NCBI GenBank assembly: GCA_963755635.1
Contig: CAVWKS010000010.1
Span: 186,001-250,000, forward strand
Length of the DNA: 64,000 bases
Direction: 5' to 3'
Source of the DNA: AC-32 sp963755635
GTDB taxonomy: Bacteria > Actinomycetota > Thermoleophilia > Gaiellales > Gaiellaceae
Both the position numbers and the translations under genes were made by a program. Shown piece by piece: positions 44,428 to 55,058 of the stretch. A model generated the notes under the pieces. It saw nothing but the letters and a program-made list of their open reading frames with translations, was not told where the DNA came from and did no database searches. How positions within the stretch are numbered: position 1 is the stretch's first letter; each line of letters begins with the position of its first letter.

Positions 44428-44984
44428 AGGACCACGGGCTCAAGTCGGAGCGGGTGCTCTGGCAGGGCAAGGGCCCCGGCGTCTTCGAGCAGGAGCTGGG
44501 CGATCTCGAGTCTCGGCTCGGCCTGACGACCGTCGAGAAGGCGGTCGCGTGGGCGCAAGGCAGCTCGATCTGGCCGGACACGTTCGGGCTCGCCTGCTGC
44601 GCGATCGAGATGATGTCGATCGTCTCCGCGCGCTACGACGTCGCGCGCTTCGGCGCCGAGGTCTTCCGCTCCTCGCCGCGCCAGGCCGACCTGCTGATCG
44701 TCTCCGGCCGCGTCGCGCACAAGATGGCCGCGCCGCTCCGCCAGATCTACGACCAGATGCTCGAGCCGAAATGGGTGATCGCGATGGGCGCCTGCGCGAG
44801 CTCGGGCGGGATGTTCAACAACTACGCCGTGCTGCAGGGAGTCGACAAGATCGTCGCCGTCGACATCCACGTGCCCGGCTGCCCGCCGCGGCCGGAGGCG
44901 CTCGTCGAGGGGATCGTCCGGCTGCAGGAGAAGATCAAGGCGGGCGTCCCGCCGGCCTACGAGATCCGCGGAGTGGCCAGCTGA
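44418..44984 (+). CDS. nuoB: NADH-quinone oxidoreductase subunit B
   Basis: A 188-residue peripheral subunit holding cluster N2, close to the quinone site. The Cys residues are in TFGLACCAIEMMS, VIAMGACASSGGMF and VPGCPPRPEAL, the complete N2 set including the tandem CC. The ATG at 44418 overlaps nuoA by 10 nt. Confidence 0.96.
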   Translation: MALKDHGLKSERVLWQGKGPGVFEQELGDLESRLGLTTVEKAVAWAQGSSIWPDTFGLACCAIEMMSIVSARYDVARFGAEVFRSSPRQADLLIVSGRVAHKMAAPLRQIYDQMLEPKWVIAMGACASSGGMFNNYAVLQGVDKIVAVDIHVPGCPPRPEALVEGIVRLQEKIKAGVPPAYEIRGVAS

Positions 44985-45523
44985 CCTACGAGGGCGTTCC
45001 CGGCCTCGTGGAAACGCGAGAGGCGCACGGCGAGACGACGCTCGTGGTCGACCCCGCACGGCTCGTCGAGGCCTGCACCCACCTCCGGGACGACGAAGGC
45101 TTCAACTTCCTCTCGGACATCGCCGCCACGGACTACCTCGGTTGGGGCCAGCGCGGCGTGGCGGGCTACATCGGCAACGCCGGGGGCCGCGACCTCAACC
45201 GCCCGGGCTCGCAGGGCCTGGCGAAGCTGCCCGACCCGAAGCCGAAGCGCTTCTCGATGAACTATCAGCTGCTGCGCGTGCCCGGCGGCGGCCGCGTCCG
45301 GGTTCAAGTCTGGCTCGACGAGGACGAGCCTGTGCCGAGCGTGATCACGATCTGGCCGACCGCGGACTGGCACGAGCGCGAGGCCTGGGACCTGATGGGC
45401 ATCCGGATCGAGGGGCACCCGAACCTGCGGCGGATCCTGATGGAGGACGACTGGGAGGGCCACCCGCTGCGCAAGGACTACCCGATCGGCGGCGAGCCGG
45501 TGCGCTTCTCCGAGGCCGAGTGA
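44981..45523 (+). CDS. nuoC: NADH-quinone oxidoreductase subunit C
   Basis: A protein of about 180 residues from a peripheral arm subunit. The 30-kDa subunit signature ends as WHEREAWDLMGIRIEGHPNL and RILMEDDWEGHPLRKDYP. The best start by homology is CTG at 44981, which overlaps the nuoB stop codon as CTGA and has GGAG 7 nt upstream; the next usual start, GTG at 45008, would shorten the N-terminus. NuoC and NuoD are separate proteins here. Confidence 0.9.
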   Translation: MTYEGVPGLVETREAHGETTLVVDPARLVEACTHLRDDEGFNFLSDIAATDYLGWGQRGVAGYIGNAGGRDLNRPGSQGLAKLPDPKPKRFSMNYQLLRVPGGGRVRVQVWLDEDEPVPSVITIWPTADWHEREAWDLMGIRIEGHPNLRRILMEDDWEGHPLRKDYPIGGEPVRFSEAE

Positions 45524-46794
45524 TGGCCGTCGCGCCCGAGAAGCCGCGGATCTACGACGGCACGCGCATCCCCTCGCCGGTTCCGACCCTGCTGGTGATC
45601 CCCGAGGAGCTGCAGGGCTCGCAGGACCTACTGCAGGTCAACTTCGGGCCGAACCACCCGTCGACGCACGGCGTTCTGCGCCTGATCATCGACCTCCACG
45701 GCGAGGACGTCGTCGGGCTGGAGGCGGTGATCGGCTACCTCCACACGGGCTTCGAGAAGAACATGGAGGCCAAGACGTGGTGGAAGGGGATCACGTACCC
45801 CGAGCGGATCGACTACCTCTCTTTCCAGAACAACGAGCTCGTCTTCGTGCTCGCGATCGAGCAGCTGCTCGGGCTCGAGGTGCCGCAGAAGGCGACCTGG
45901 ATGCGGATGTGCCTCGCCGAGCTGAACCGGATCCACTCGCACCTCGTCTGGCTCGCGACGGCCGCGCTCGAGCTCGGGGCGATCTCGATGTTCTGGTACT
46001 GCTTTCGCGAGCGCGACACGATCCTCGACCTGTTCGAGATGGTCTGCGGGACGCGCATGCACACGCGCTACTTCCAGGCGGGCGGCCTGGCCGAGGACAT
46101 CCCGAGCGGGTTCTTCCCCGAGGCGCGCAAGTTCGTCGACTGGATGCCGAAGGCGGTCGACGACTACGAGGCACTCGTCGACCGGAACGAGATCTGGCTC
46201 GAGCGGACGAAAGGGCTCGGTTTGCTGTCGGCGGACGATGCCCTGGCGCTGGGCCAGTCCGGCCCGGTGCTGCGCGGGTCTGGCGTCGAGTGGGACCTGC
46301 GGCGCGCTGAGCCCTACCTCGCCTACGACCAGGTCGATTTCGACATCCCCGTCTACTTCAACGGCGACGTCTGGGACCGGTACAAGGTGCACATGGACGA
46401 GATGCGGGAGTCGACCCGCATCGTCGCCCAGTGCCTCGACCGGCTCGAGGGGATGGCAGGCGAGCCCTGGATCGCCGACGACCGCAAGGTCGTGCTACCG
46501 CCGCGCGAGGAGCTCCACACCTCGATGGAGTCGCTGATCCATCACTTCAAGATCGTGACCGAGGGCTACCGCGTGCCCGAGGGCGAGATCTACGTCGCGG
46601 TCGAATCGGCCCGCGGTGAGCTCGGCTGCTACGTCGTCTCCGACGGCGGGCCTCGGCCGTGGCGCGTGAAGTTCCGGGCGCCGTCGTTCGTCGCGTTGGA
46701 GGCGACGGCGACGTGCATGTCCAACGCTCTCGTCGCCGACCTGATCGCGATCGTCGGCTCGCTCGACACGGTGATGGGGGAGGTCGACCGCTGA
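45523..46794 (+). CDS. nuoD: NADH-quinone oxidoreductase subunit D
   Basis: A 423-residue quinone-site subunit (49 kDa type). NFGPNHPSTHGVLRLIIDL near residue 45 carries the quinone-site His, and IGYLHTGFEKNMEAKTW follows. The C-terminus SLDTVMGEVDR is the family end. The ATG at 45523 overlaps the nuoC stop codon by 1 nt. Confidence 0.96.
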   Translation: MAVAPEKPRIYDGTRIPSPVPTLLVIPEELQGSQDLLQVNFGPNHPSTHGVLRLIIDLHGEDVVGLEAVIGYLHTGFEKNMEAKTWWKGITYPERIDYLSFQNNELVFVLAIEQLLGLEVPQKATWMRMCLAELNRIHSHLVWLATAALELGAISMFWYCFRERDTILDLFEMVCGTRMHTRYFQAGGLAEDIPSGFFPEARKFVDWMPKAVDDYEALVDRNEIWLERTKGLGLLSADDALALGQSGPVLRGSGVEWDLRRAEPYLAYDQVDFDIPVYFNGDVWDRYKVHMDEMRESTRIVAQCLDRLEGMAGEPWIADDRKVVLPPREELHTSMESLIHHFKIVTEGYRVPEGEIYVAVESARGELGCYVVSDGGPRPWRVKFRAPSFVALEATATCMSNALVADLIAIVGSLDTVMGEVDR

Positions 46795-47235
46795 AGCTGG
46801 ACGCTGTCCTGGCGGACTACCCCGACCGGCGTTCCGCGATCCTGCCCGCGCTGCGCCTGGCGCAGGATGAGCACGGCGGCTGGCTGCCGCCCGAGGCGCT
46901 GCGCGAGGTTGCCGAGGCGCTGGAGCTGGCGCCGGCGCAGGTCGAGGCGGTCGCGTCCTTCTACGACATGCTCCACCTCGAGCCCGTCGGCCGGCACCTC
47001 GTCGAGGTCTGCACCAATCTCTCGTGCGCACTGGTCGGCGCGCAGCAGGTGGTCGACGCGTTCGAGCGCGAGCTCGGCGTGCGCCCGGGCGAGACGACCG
47101 AGGACGGCGCGGTCACGCTGCGGACGATCGAGTGCGCGGGCGGCTGCGGGCGAGCGCCGGTGGTCGTCGTCGACGGCCGCTACCGCGAGCCGGTTCGCGC
47201 CGAGGACGTACCCGCGATCGCGGAGGAGGTGCGCG

Positions 47236-47243
<8 letters not shown>
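46791..47243 (+). CDS. nuoE: NADH-quinone oxidoreductase subunit E
   Basis: A 150-residue subunit binding a [2Fe-2S] cluster through CTNLSC and CAGGCG. The likely start is CTG at 46791 (CTGA overlapping the nuoD stop codon) with GGGGAGG 8 nt upstream. No ATG, GTG or TTG in this frame near the start would give a normal N-terminus; the next Met is near residue 60. Two such CTG starts in one operon are unusual. Confidence 0.88.
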
Positions 47244-48545
<1,302 letters not shown>

Positions 48546-48549
<4 letters not shown>

Positions 48550-50726
48550 GCCAGCCCGAGCTCGTCACGGTCACGATCGACGGGCGGGAGATCCAGGTCC
48601 CCGCTGGGCTCGGGCTCGTCGAGGCGGCGCTCCACGCAGGGATCGAGATCCCCGTCTTCTGCTACGAGCCGCGGCTCGGGCCGGCGATCGGCGCCTGCCG
48701 GATGTGCCTCTGCGAGGTCGAGGGCATGCCGAAGCTGCAGGCCGCCTGCACGATGACGACGCAGGACGGGATGATCGTCCGCACCGCCCAGAGCTCCGAG
48801 CGCGCCGCCGAAGGGCAGGAGGCGACGCTCGAGTTCATCCTCGTCAACCACCCGCTCGACTGCCCGGTCTGCGACAAGGGCGGAGAGTGCCCGCTCCAGG
48901 ACCTGACCTTCCGCTGGGGCCCGGGCAACACGCGGATGACCTTCCCGAAGCGAACCTTCGAGAAGCCGATCCCGGTCTCGCCGGCGATCGCGCTCGACCG
49001 CGAGCGCTGCATCCTCTGCTACCGCTGTACGCGCTTCTCGTCGGACGTGGCCGAGGACGGGCAGCTCGTCGCGCTCAACCGCGGCGCGCAGTCGCTGATC
49101 GCGACCTTCCAGGACGAGCCGTACCGCGCGAAGTTCTCCGGGAACGTGATCGAGCTCTGCCCGGTCGGCGCGCTCACCTCGACGCAGTACCGCTTCGAGG
49201 CGCGTCCCTGGGAGATCCAGAACGTGCCGACCGTCTGCGGCCTCTGCCCGGTCGGCTGCAACATCCACGCGACCACGCGCGAGGGCAAGGTCAAGCGGGT
49301 GCTCTCGCGCAACCACCCGCAGGTCGACGAGGGCTGGCTCTGCGACAAGGGCCGCTTCGCGTTCACGCACCTGTACGCGCGCGACCGCATCTCCGACCCG
49401 CTCCGGCGCGTGCGTCGTCGCGGCTTCGAGGAGCTGAGCTGGGACGACGCGCTCGACGAGGCCGAGCGGCTGCTGCGCGGCGCCGGCGGCCGGATCGTGA
49501 CCGCGCTGTCGGGCTCCGAGACCGTCGAGCAGGCCTACGCGCTCGGGCGGCTGCTGCGCGAAGGGCTCGGCGCTCACTCGGCGGTGCTGCCGGAAGAGAC
49601 GAGCCCCGCGCTCGACGCCTTCCGGCTGCCGCTCTCGGCCATCCGCGACGCGGAGCTCGTGGCGATCCTCGGCGACGAGCCGGTCGCGGAGCGTGCGCCG
49701 ATCGTCGACCTCTGGCTACGAGCGGCGCGGCGCAACGGAGCCGAGATCGCCCACGCGGGAGACGCGCTCGAGGCCTGCCGCCGGCTCTCGGGCGAAGAAG
49801 ACGAGCTCGGCAAGCGGCTCCGCGAGAGCGAGCGCGCGATCGTGATCTGGTCGAGCGAGGAAGGCGCGGGCGGAGCCCACTGCGCAGCCCTCGCGCACAA
49901 GCTCGGCTTCGCCGGCAAGCCGGGCTCGGGCGCCTTCCACCTGCCGCGCACGGCCAACGGGCGCGGCGCCGCCGACGCGTGGGCCGCCGCCTCCGACGGC
50001 GAAGGCGAGAACCCGGAGCCGATCTCGCTGCTGATCGTCTCGGGCGACGAGGCCGCCGCCGACCCGAACGTGCGCGCTCTGGCCGAGCACGCCGAGCACG
50101 TGCTCGCGATCTCGATGTTCCGCAGCCTGGTGGTCGGCTGGGCCGACCTCGTCCTGCCGGGTACGAGCTACCTCGAGCGCGACGGCACCTACGTCAACCT
50201 CGAGGGGCGCCTGCAGCGCCTGCGCCGCGCCGTGATCCCGCCCGCGCCGGACGAGCTCGCCTGGATCTCGAAGCTGGCGGAGCGCTTCGACGTCACCGTC
50301 GCGCCCTACGCCTCCGCGGTCTTCGCCGAGCTCTCGGCACTGATCTACGACGGCCTGCCGTTCGGCGAGGTGGGCGAGCAGGCGGAGCTCCGCACCCGCA
50401 GCGAGGCGCCCTCGCCCGAGCTGCCCGAGGAGCCGCCGGCCGCCAAGGGCAAGGGCCTCCAGCTCGTCCGCTACCGGCCGCTCTTCTCGGGACCGGCCGT
50501 CGAGCGCGTGCCCGAGCTCGACTTCCAGCGCCCCGAGCCCGAGATCGAGCTCTCGCCCGCGGACGCCGGGAAGCGCAAGATCGCCGGCGGCGAGACGGTC
50601 ACGGTCTCGCACAACGGCACGTCGGTCGAGCTCCGTGCCCGGGTCAGCAGCAGCGTGCGCGAAGGCGTCGTCCGGATCGCGCAGCAGCACGCCGGGGAGC
50701 TCGGCGGCCGCGTGGAGGTGACATGA
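48546..50726 (+). CDS. nuoG: NADH-quinone oxidoreductase subunit G
   Basis: A 726-residue Fe-S subunit. N1b Cys occur in FCYEPRLGPAIGACRMCLCE, the His-and-Cys cluster region is HPLDCPVCDKGGECPLQDLT, and another cluster is RCILCYRCTRF. The molybdopterin-oxidoreductase-like domain starts with CGLCPVGCNIHATTREGKVK, which keeps the N7 Cys set found in some bacteria. The GTG at 48546 overlaps nuoF by 4 nt. It ends at the ATGA of the micro-ORF. Confidence 0.95.
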
Positions 50727-50797
50727 GCGTAGGCTCGACGGAGCTCATCAGGGAGCGGAGGCACCGGCTTTGCCGGTGCCGGGAGCGGGCCTCGTGA
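50723..50797 (+). CDS. Candidate micro-ORF bridging nuoG and nuoH
   Basis: ATG at 50723 overlaps the nuoG stop codon (ATGA) and its TGA at 50795 overlaps the nuoH GTG start (GTGA). The predicted 24-residue peptide MSVGSTELIRERRHRLCRCR...is very basic. It would let ribosomes run from nuoG into nuoH. No homologue is known to me; it may only couple translation rather than make a useful peptide. Confidence 0.35.
   Translation: MSVGSTELIRERRHRLCRCRERAS
50760..50780 (+). promoter_or_regulatory. Stem-loop between nuoG and nuoH
   Basis: A perfect 9-bp stem GGCACCGGC / GCCGGTGCC with a TTT loop, without a T-tract. It lies in the only real gap of the operon and inside the micro-ORF. It may affect mRNA stability or lower expression of the membrane-arm genes. 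Confidence 0.5.
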
Positions 50798-51780
50798 CCG
50801 AGGTCTGGTGGGTCTCGCTGATCAAGGCCGCGATCGTGATCAACCTGGTGATGCTCACCTTCGCGTACATGACCTGGCTCGAGCGCAAGGTGCTGGCGCG
50901 GATGCAGCTTCGCTACGGGCCGAACCGCGCCGGCCCGTTCGGGCTGCTGCAGCCGATCGCCGACCTCGTCAAGCTGATCCGCAAGGAGGCGTTCTTCCCG
51001 GCCTCCGCCGTCGACATCCTCTACATCACGGCGCCGGTGCTCTCGTGCTTCACGGCGCTCCTCGCCTTCAGCGTGATCCCGTTCGGCCCCGGCTGGACGA
51101 TCGGCGGCTACTACGTGAGCGGGCAGGTCGTGAACGTCCCGATCTCGCTGATCTTGCTGTTCGCGCTCAGCTCGCTCGGGATCTACGGCTTCATCGTCGG
51201 CGGCTGGGCCTCCGACTCGAAGTACTCGCTGCTCGGCTCCATGCGCACCTGCGCTCAGATGGTCTCGTACGAGGTCTCGCTGACGTTCGCCGTGCTCGGG
51301 GTCGTGCTGATGGGCCAGTCGCTCTCGCTGGTCGACATCGTCCACAAGCAGGACGCCACGATCTGGTTCTTCGTGCCGCAATTCGTCGGTCTCGTGATCT
51401 TCTTCATCGCCGGCGTCGCCGAGACGAACCGCCCGCCGTTCGACCTGCCCGAGGCCGACACCGAGCTCGTCGCCGGCTACCACACCGAGTACAGCGGCAT
51501 GCGCTTCGGCCTCTTCCAGATGGGCGAGTACGTGAACCTGATCACGCTCTCGGCGCTGGCCGTGACGCTGTTCTTCGGCGGCTGGTACGGGCCGTGGGCG
51601 CCGCTCGGGCCGCTCTGGTTCGTGCTCAAGCTGGCCGTGATCCTGCTCGTGTTCATGTGGCTGCGGGCGACGCTGCCGCGCCTGCGCTACGACCAGCTGA
51701 TGCGGCTCGGCTGGAAGGTCCTGCTGCCGCTGGCGACGATCAACGCGGTCGTGACCGCCGCGCTCGTGGTGGCCATCTGA
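50794..51780 (+). CDS. nuoH: NADH-quinone oxidoreductase subunit H
   Basis: A 328-residue membrane subunit with about eight helices at the quinone channel. Signatures are LERKVLARMQLRYGPNRAGP and ETNRPPFDLPEADTELVAGY. The GTG at 50794 overlaps the micro-ORF stop codon. An upstream in-frame TTG at 50770 is possible but lies within the hairpin. Confidence 0.95.
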   Translation: MTEVWWVSLIKAAIVINLVMLTFAYMTWLERKVLARMQLRYGPNRAGPFGLLQPIADLVKLIRKEAFFPASAVDILYITAPVLSCFTALLAFSVIPFGPGWTIGGYYVSGQVVNVPISLILLFALSSLGIYGFIVGGWASDSKYSLLGSMRTCAQMVSYEVSLTFAVLGVVLMGQSLSLVDIVHKQDATIWFFVPQFVGLVIFFIAGVAETNRPPFDLPEADTELVAGYHTEYSGMRFGLFQMGEYVNLITLSALAVTLFFGGWYGPWAPLGPLWFVLKLAVILLVFMWLRATLPRLRYDQLMRLGWKVLLPLATINAVVTAALVVAI

Positions 51781-52274
51781 TGCCGCAGCCGTTCGACAGC
51801 TTCAAGGGCTTCGGGGTCACCTTCAAGCAGATCTTCAAGAAGCCGATCACGCAGCAGTACCCGGAGTACAAGCGGCCCGTCTACCCGCGCTTCCGCGGCC
51901 GGCACCGGCTCCACGTCCACGAGAACGGGCTCGAGAAGTGCGTCGGCTGCTCGCTCTGCGCGGCGGCGTGCCCGGCCGACTGCATCCGCGTCGTCGCGGC
52001 CGAGAACACGTCCGACAACCGCGTCTCGGCGGGCGAGCGCTACGCGCGGATCTACGAGATCAACATGAGCCGCTGCATCTTCTGCGGCTACTGCGAGCTC
52101 GCCTGCCCGTTCGACGCGATCACGCTCGGCAACGAGTTCGAGCTCTCCGAGTACTCGCGCGACGACCTGATCTACACGAAGGACATGCTCCTCGCCGAGC
52201 CGATCAAGCAGGTGCCGGTCGCCGATCGCGACCTCTACGACACGCCGATCCCCTACTACGAGGAACACTCGTGA
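51780..52274 (+). CDS. nuoI: NADH-quinone oxidoreductase subunit I
   Basis: A 164-residue ferredoxin-like subunit with two [4Fe-4S] motifs, CVGCSLCAAACPADCI and CIFCGYCELACPFDAI, which hold clusters N6a and N6b. The ATG at 51780 shares one base with the nuoH stop codon. Confidence 0.97.
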   Translation: MPQPFDSFKGFGVTFKQIFKKPITQQYPEYKRPVYPRFRGRHRLHVHENGLEKCVGCSLCAAACPADCIRVVAAENTSDNRVSAGERYARIYEINMSRCIFCGYCELACPFDAITLGNEFELSEYSRDDLIYTKDMLLAEPIKQVPVADRDLYDTPIPYYEEHS

Positions 52275-52828
52275 TCCTCGCGGCCGACGCGGGGAACATC
52301 CTCGTCTGGATCGTCTGGGTCGTCGCCGCCTTCGCCTGCCTCGGCACCGGGATCGCCGTCGTGTCGTTCTCGAACCCGTTCTACTCGGCGCTCTCGCTGA
52401 TCGGAAACCTCGCCTCGCTCGCGGTGCTCTACCTGCTGCTGGCGGCCGAGTTCGTCGCGGCGGCGCAAGTGCTCGTCTACGCGGGCGCGGTGATGGTGAT
52501 GTTCCTGTTCGTGATCGCCTACCTCGGCGGGCACGCCGACACGCCGTGGGCCGGCGGGCCGAGTTGGCAGACGCTCGGCGCGGTCGCCGCGTCGGCGGCG
52601 CTGCTCGTCGAGGTGATCGTCGTGATCGGGCTGAAGACGGGCGGGCGCTTGTCGCACGCGCCGGCGACGGACTACTTCTTCGGCAGCCCCGCGACGATCG
52701 GCCAGCTCTTCCTGACCGACCACCTGCTCGCCTTCGAGATCACGTCGATCGTCCTGCTGGTCGCGGCGGTCGGCGGGGTGATCCTGGGCAGCCACTCGCG
52801 CGAGGTGGAGGCGGATGGACGGGCCTGA
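52271..52828 (+). CDS. nuoJ: NADH-quinone oxidoreductase subunit J
   Basis: A 185-residue membrane subunit with five helices. ISLLYLLLAAEFVAAA-like segments and VLVYAGAVMVMFLFVIAYLG are typical of NuoJ. The GTG at 52271 overlaps nuoI by 4 nt. Confidence 0.95.
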   Translation: MILAADAGNILVWIVWVVAAFACLGTGIAVVSFSNPFYSALSLIGNLASLAVLYLLLAAEFVAAAQVLVYAGAVMVMFLFVIAYLGGHADTPWAGGPSWQTLGAVAASAALLVEVIVVIGLKTGGRLSHAPATDYFFGSPATIGQLFLTDHLLAFEITSIVLLVAAVGGVILGSHSREVEADGRA

Positions 52829-53123
52829 CGTCGTCTGGTACCTCTGCGTCTCCGCGTTCCTGTTCTTCACTGGCGCGCTCGGCGTGCTGATCCGGCGCAG
52901 CCCGCTGATCGTGCTGCTCTCGCTCGAGCTGATGCTCAACGGCGCGAACCTCGCGCTGATCGCCTTCGCCCGCTTCCACGGGCGCGGTGACGGGCAGATC
53001 TTCGCGCTGACCGTGATGGCCGTCGCGGCCTCCGAGGTCGTCGTCGGGCTCGGCCTGATCGTCGCAATGTCGCGGCGCAAGCTCGAGCTCGACGTGGACA
53101 AGCTGCGGACCCTGCGCGGGTGA
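52815..53123 (+). CDS. nuoK: NADH-quinone oxidoreductase subunit K
   Basis: A 102-residue antiporter-linked membrane subunit with three helices. LLSLELMLNGANLALIAFAR carries the conserved Glu of NuoK. The ATG at 52815 overlaps nuoJ by 14 nt. Confidence 0.96.
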   Translation: MDGPDVVWYLCVSAFLFFTGALGVLIRRSPLIVLLSLELMLNGANLALIAFARFHGRGDGQIFALTVMAVAASEVVVGLGLIVAMSRRKLELDVDKLRTLRG

Positions 53124-55058
53124 TCGTCGCCGCCTGGATCTGCCTGTTCGCGCCGCTCGGCGCGGCGCTCGCGATCACGCTCGCGGGACAGCGGCTGACC
53201 CGGCGCGGCGCCGGCTATCTCGCCACCGCGTCGGTCGGCGCCTCGTTCGTGGCGGCGGTCGTGACCTTCGCGCTGCTCCTCGGCGACTCGCCGAGTGACC
53301 GCTCGCACCCGTCGACGCTCTGGCGCTGGCTGACCGCCGGCCCGTACCACTTCGACCTGCGCATCCTGGTCGACCCGCTCTCGGTCTTCATGATGCTGAT
53401 CGTCTCCGGCGTCGGCTGCCTGATCGTCGCCTACTCGATCGGCTACATGGACGGAGACGACGAGGAGCGGCGCTACTTCGCGTACATGGCGCTGTTCGTC
53501 TTCTCGATGCTGCTGCTCGTCCAGGGCGGCAACCTGCTGATGCTGCTCGCGGGCTGGGGCCTCGTCGGGCTCTCGTCCTACCTGCTGATCGGCTTCTGGC
53601 ACGACCGGCCGAGCGCGATCGCGGCCGCGAAGAAGGCGTTCGTGATGAACGCGATCGGCGACGCGACGATGGCACTCGCGCTCTTCCTGCTGATCCAGCG
53701 CACGGGCTCGCTGGACTTCGAGAAGGTATTCCCGCAGGCCGGCACCTTCGGCGGCTGGGCCGCGAACCTGATCGCGCTCGGGCTGCTCGGCGGCGCGGTC
53801 GCGAAGTCGGCGCAGCTGCCGCTCCAGACCTGGCTCCCGGACGCGATGGAAGGCCCGACTCCGGTCAGCGCGCTGATCCACGCCGCGACGATGGTGACCG
53901 CGGGCGTCTACCTGATCGTCCGCACGCACGCGCTCTTCGAGGTGGCGCCGCACGTCCAGGAGCTGGCCGCCGGGCTCGGCGCCGCGACGCTGCTGATGGC
54001 CGGGCTGATCGCGCTCGTCCAGACGGACATCAAGCGCGTGATCGCCTACTCGACCATGTCGCAGATCGGCTACATGTTCCTCGCGGTCGGGATCGGCGCC
54101 TACGCGAACGGGATGTTCCACCTGATGACGCACGCCTTCTTCAAGGCGCTGCTCTTCCTGGCGGCCGGGCTCGCTGATCCACGCGCTCGCCGGCGAGCAG
54201 GACCTGCGCAAGATGGGCGGTCTGCGGTCGCTGATGCCGCGCACCTACTGGGTCTCGCTGATCGGCGCCCTTGCGCTCGCCGGCATCCCGCCGCTGTCGG
54301 GCTTCTTCTCGAAGGACCCGATCCTGGCCGCGGCGCTGGCGGACGGCGGGTGGTACGGCTACGTCCTTTGGGTAGTAGGCATGGCCGGAACGTTCCTGAC
54401 CGGCCTCTACGCCTTTCGGATGATCTTCCTCGCGTTCTGGGGCGAGCCGTCGCCGTTCGTCCGCGAGCACCTGATGACCGGCTCGCACGCGCACGCGCGC
54501 GAAGGCCACGCCGAGCACGACGGGCACGAGACGCACATGCACGCCGGTGAGGGGCCGTTCTCGATGACGTCCACGGTCGCCGTGCTGGCCGTGCTGGCCG
54601 CGTTCGGCGGCTGGATTCAGTTCGCCGACCTCTGGACGCCGATCTCGAACTGGCTCGATCCGGTCGCCCCGCCGCTGGTCGACGCATCGGGAGCGCAGGA
54701 GGCGATCTCGAGTGTCGTCGCGGTGCTGCTCGGGCTCGCGGGCATCGGCGTCGCCTGGTGGATCTACGGCGCCCGCCGCGCGACGGCGCCGCGGTCGTGG
54801 CGGGTGCTCGAGCGCAAGTTCTGGTTCGACGAGGCCTACGACGCGCTCTTCTACCGGCCCGTGGTACTGCTGGCGCAAGGGTTGCTGCGCTGGATCGAGC
54901 AGCCGCTCGTCTTCGGCTCGGTCGGCGAGATCGCGGCGAGCTTCCGCGACCTCGGCCTCGGCGCGCGCCGCCTGCAGACCGGGCTCGTGCGGACGTACGT
55001 GCTCGCGATCGCCGCGAGCCTCGCCGTCGTGATGGTCGTCTTCGTGGTGGTGCGCTGA
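53120..55058 (+). pseudogene. nuoL: nuoL, NADH-quinone oxidoreductase subunit L, interrupted by one frameshift
   Basis: A reconstructed antiporter-like pump subunit of about 645 residues. The N-terminal frame from GTG 53120 has AKSAQLPLQTWLPDAMEGPT and HAATMVTAGVYLIVRTHALF. It breaks in the GGG at 54167-54169; removing one G turns AAGLADP into AAGSLIHALAGEQDLRKMGG, and the normal sequence continues (PPLSGFFSKDPILAA). Because nuoA-K and nuoM-N are intact, a sequencing indel is far more likely than a real mutation. The C-terminus ends with a TM helix just before nuoM. Confidence 0.92.

Noticed and set aside
50760..50780. Terminator within the nuo operon
   Set aside because: No T-tract follows, and the operon clearly continues; treated as a regulatory stem-loop instead.
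52256..54244. A 662-codon minus-strand frame opposite nuoJ-nuoL
   Set aside because: Antisense to conserved complex I genes; rich in Arg/Asp/Glu, as expected of a shadow frame, with no recognisable domain.
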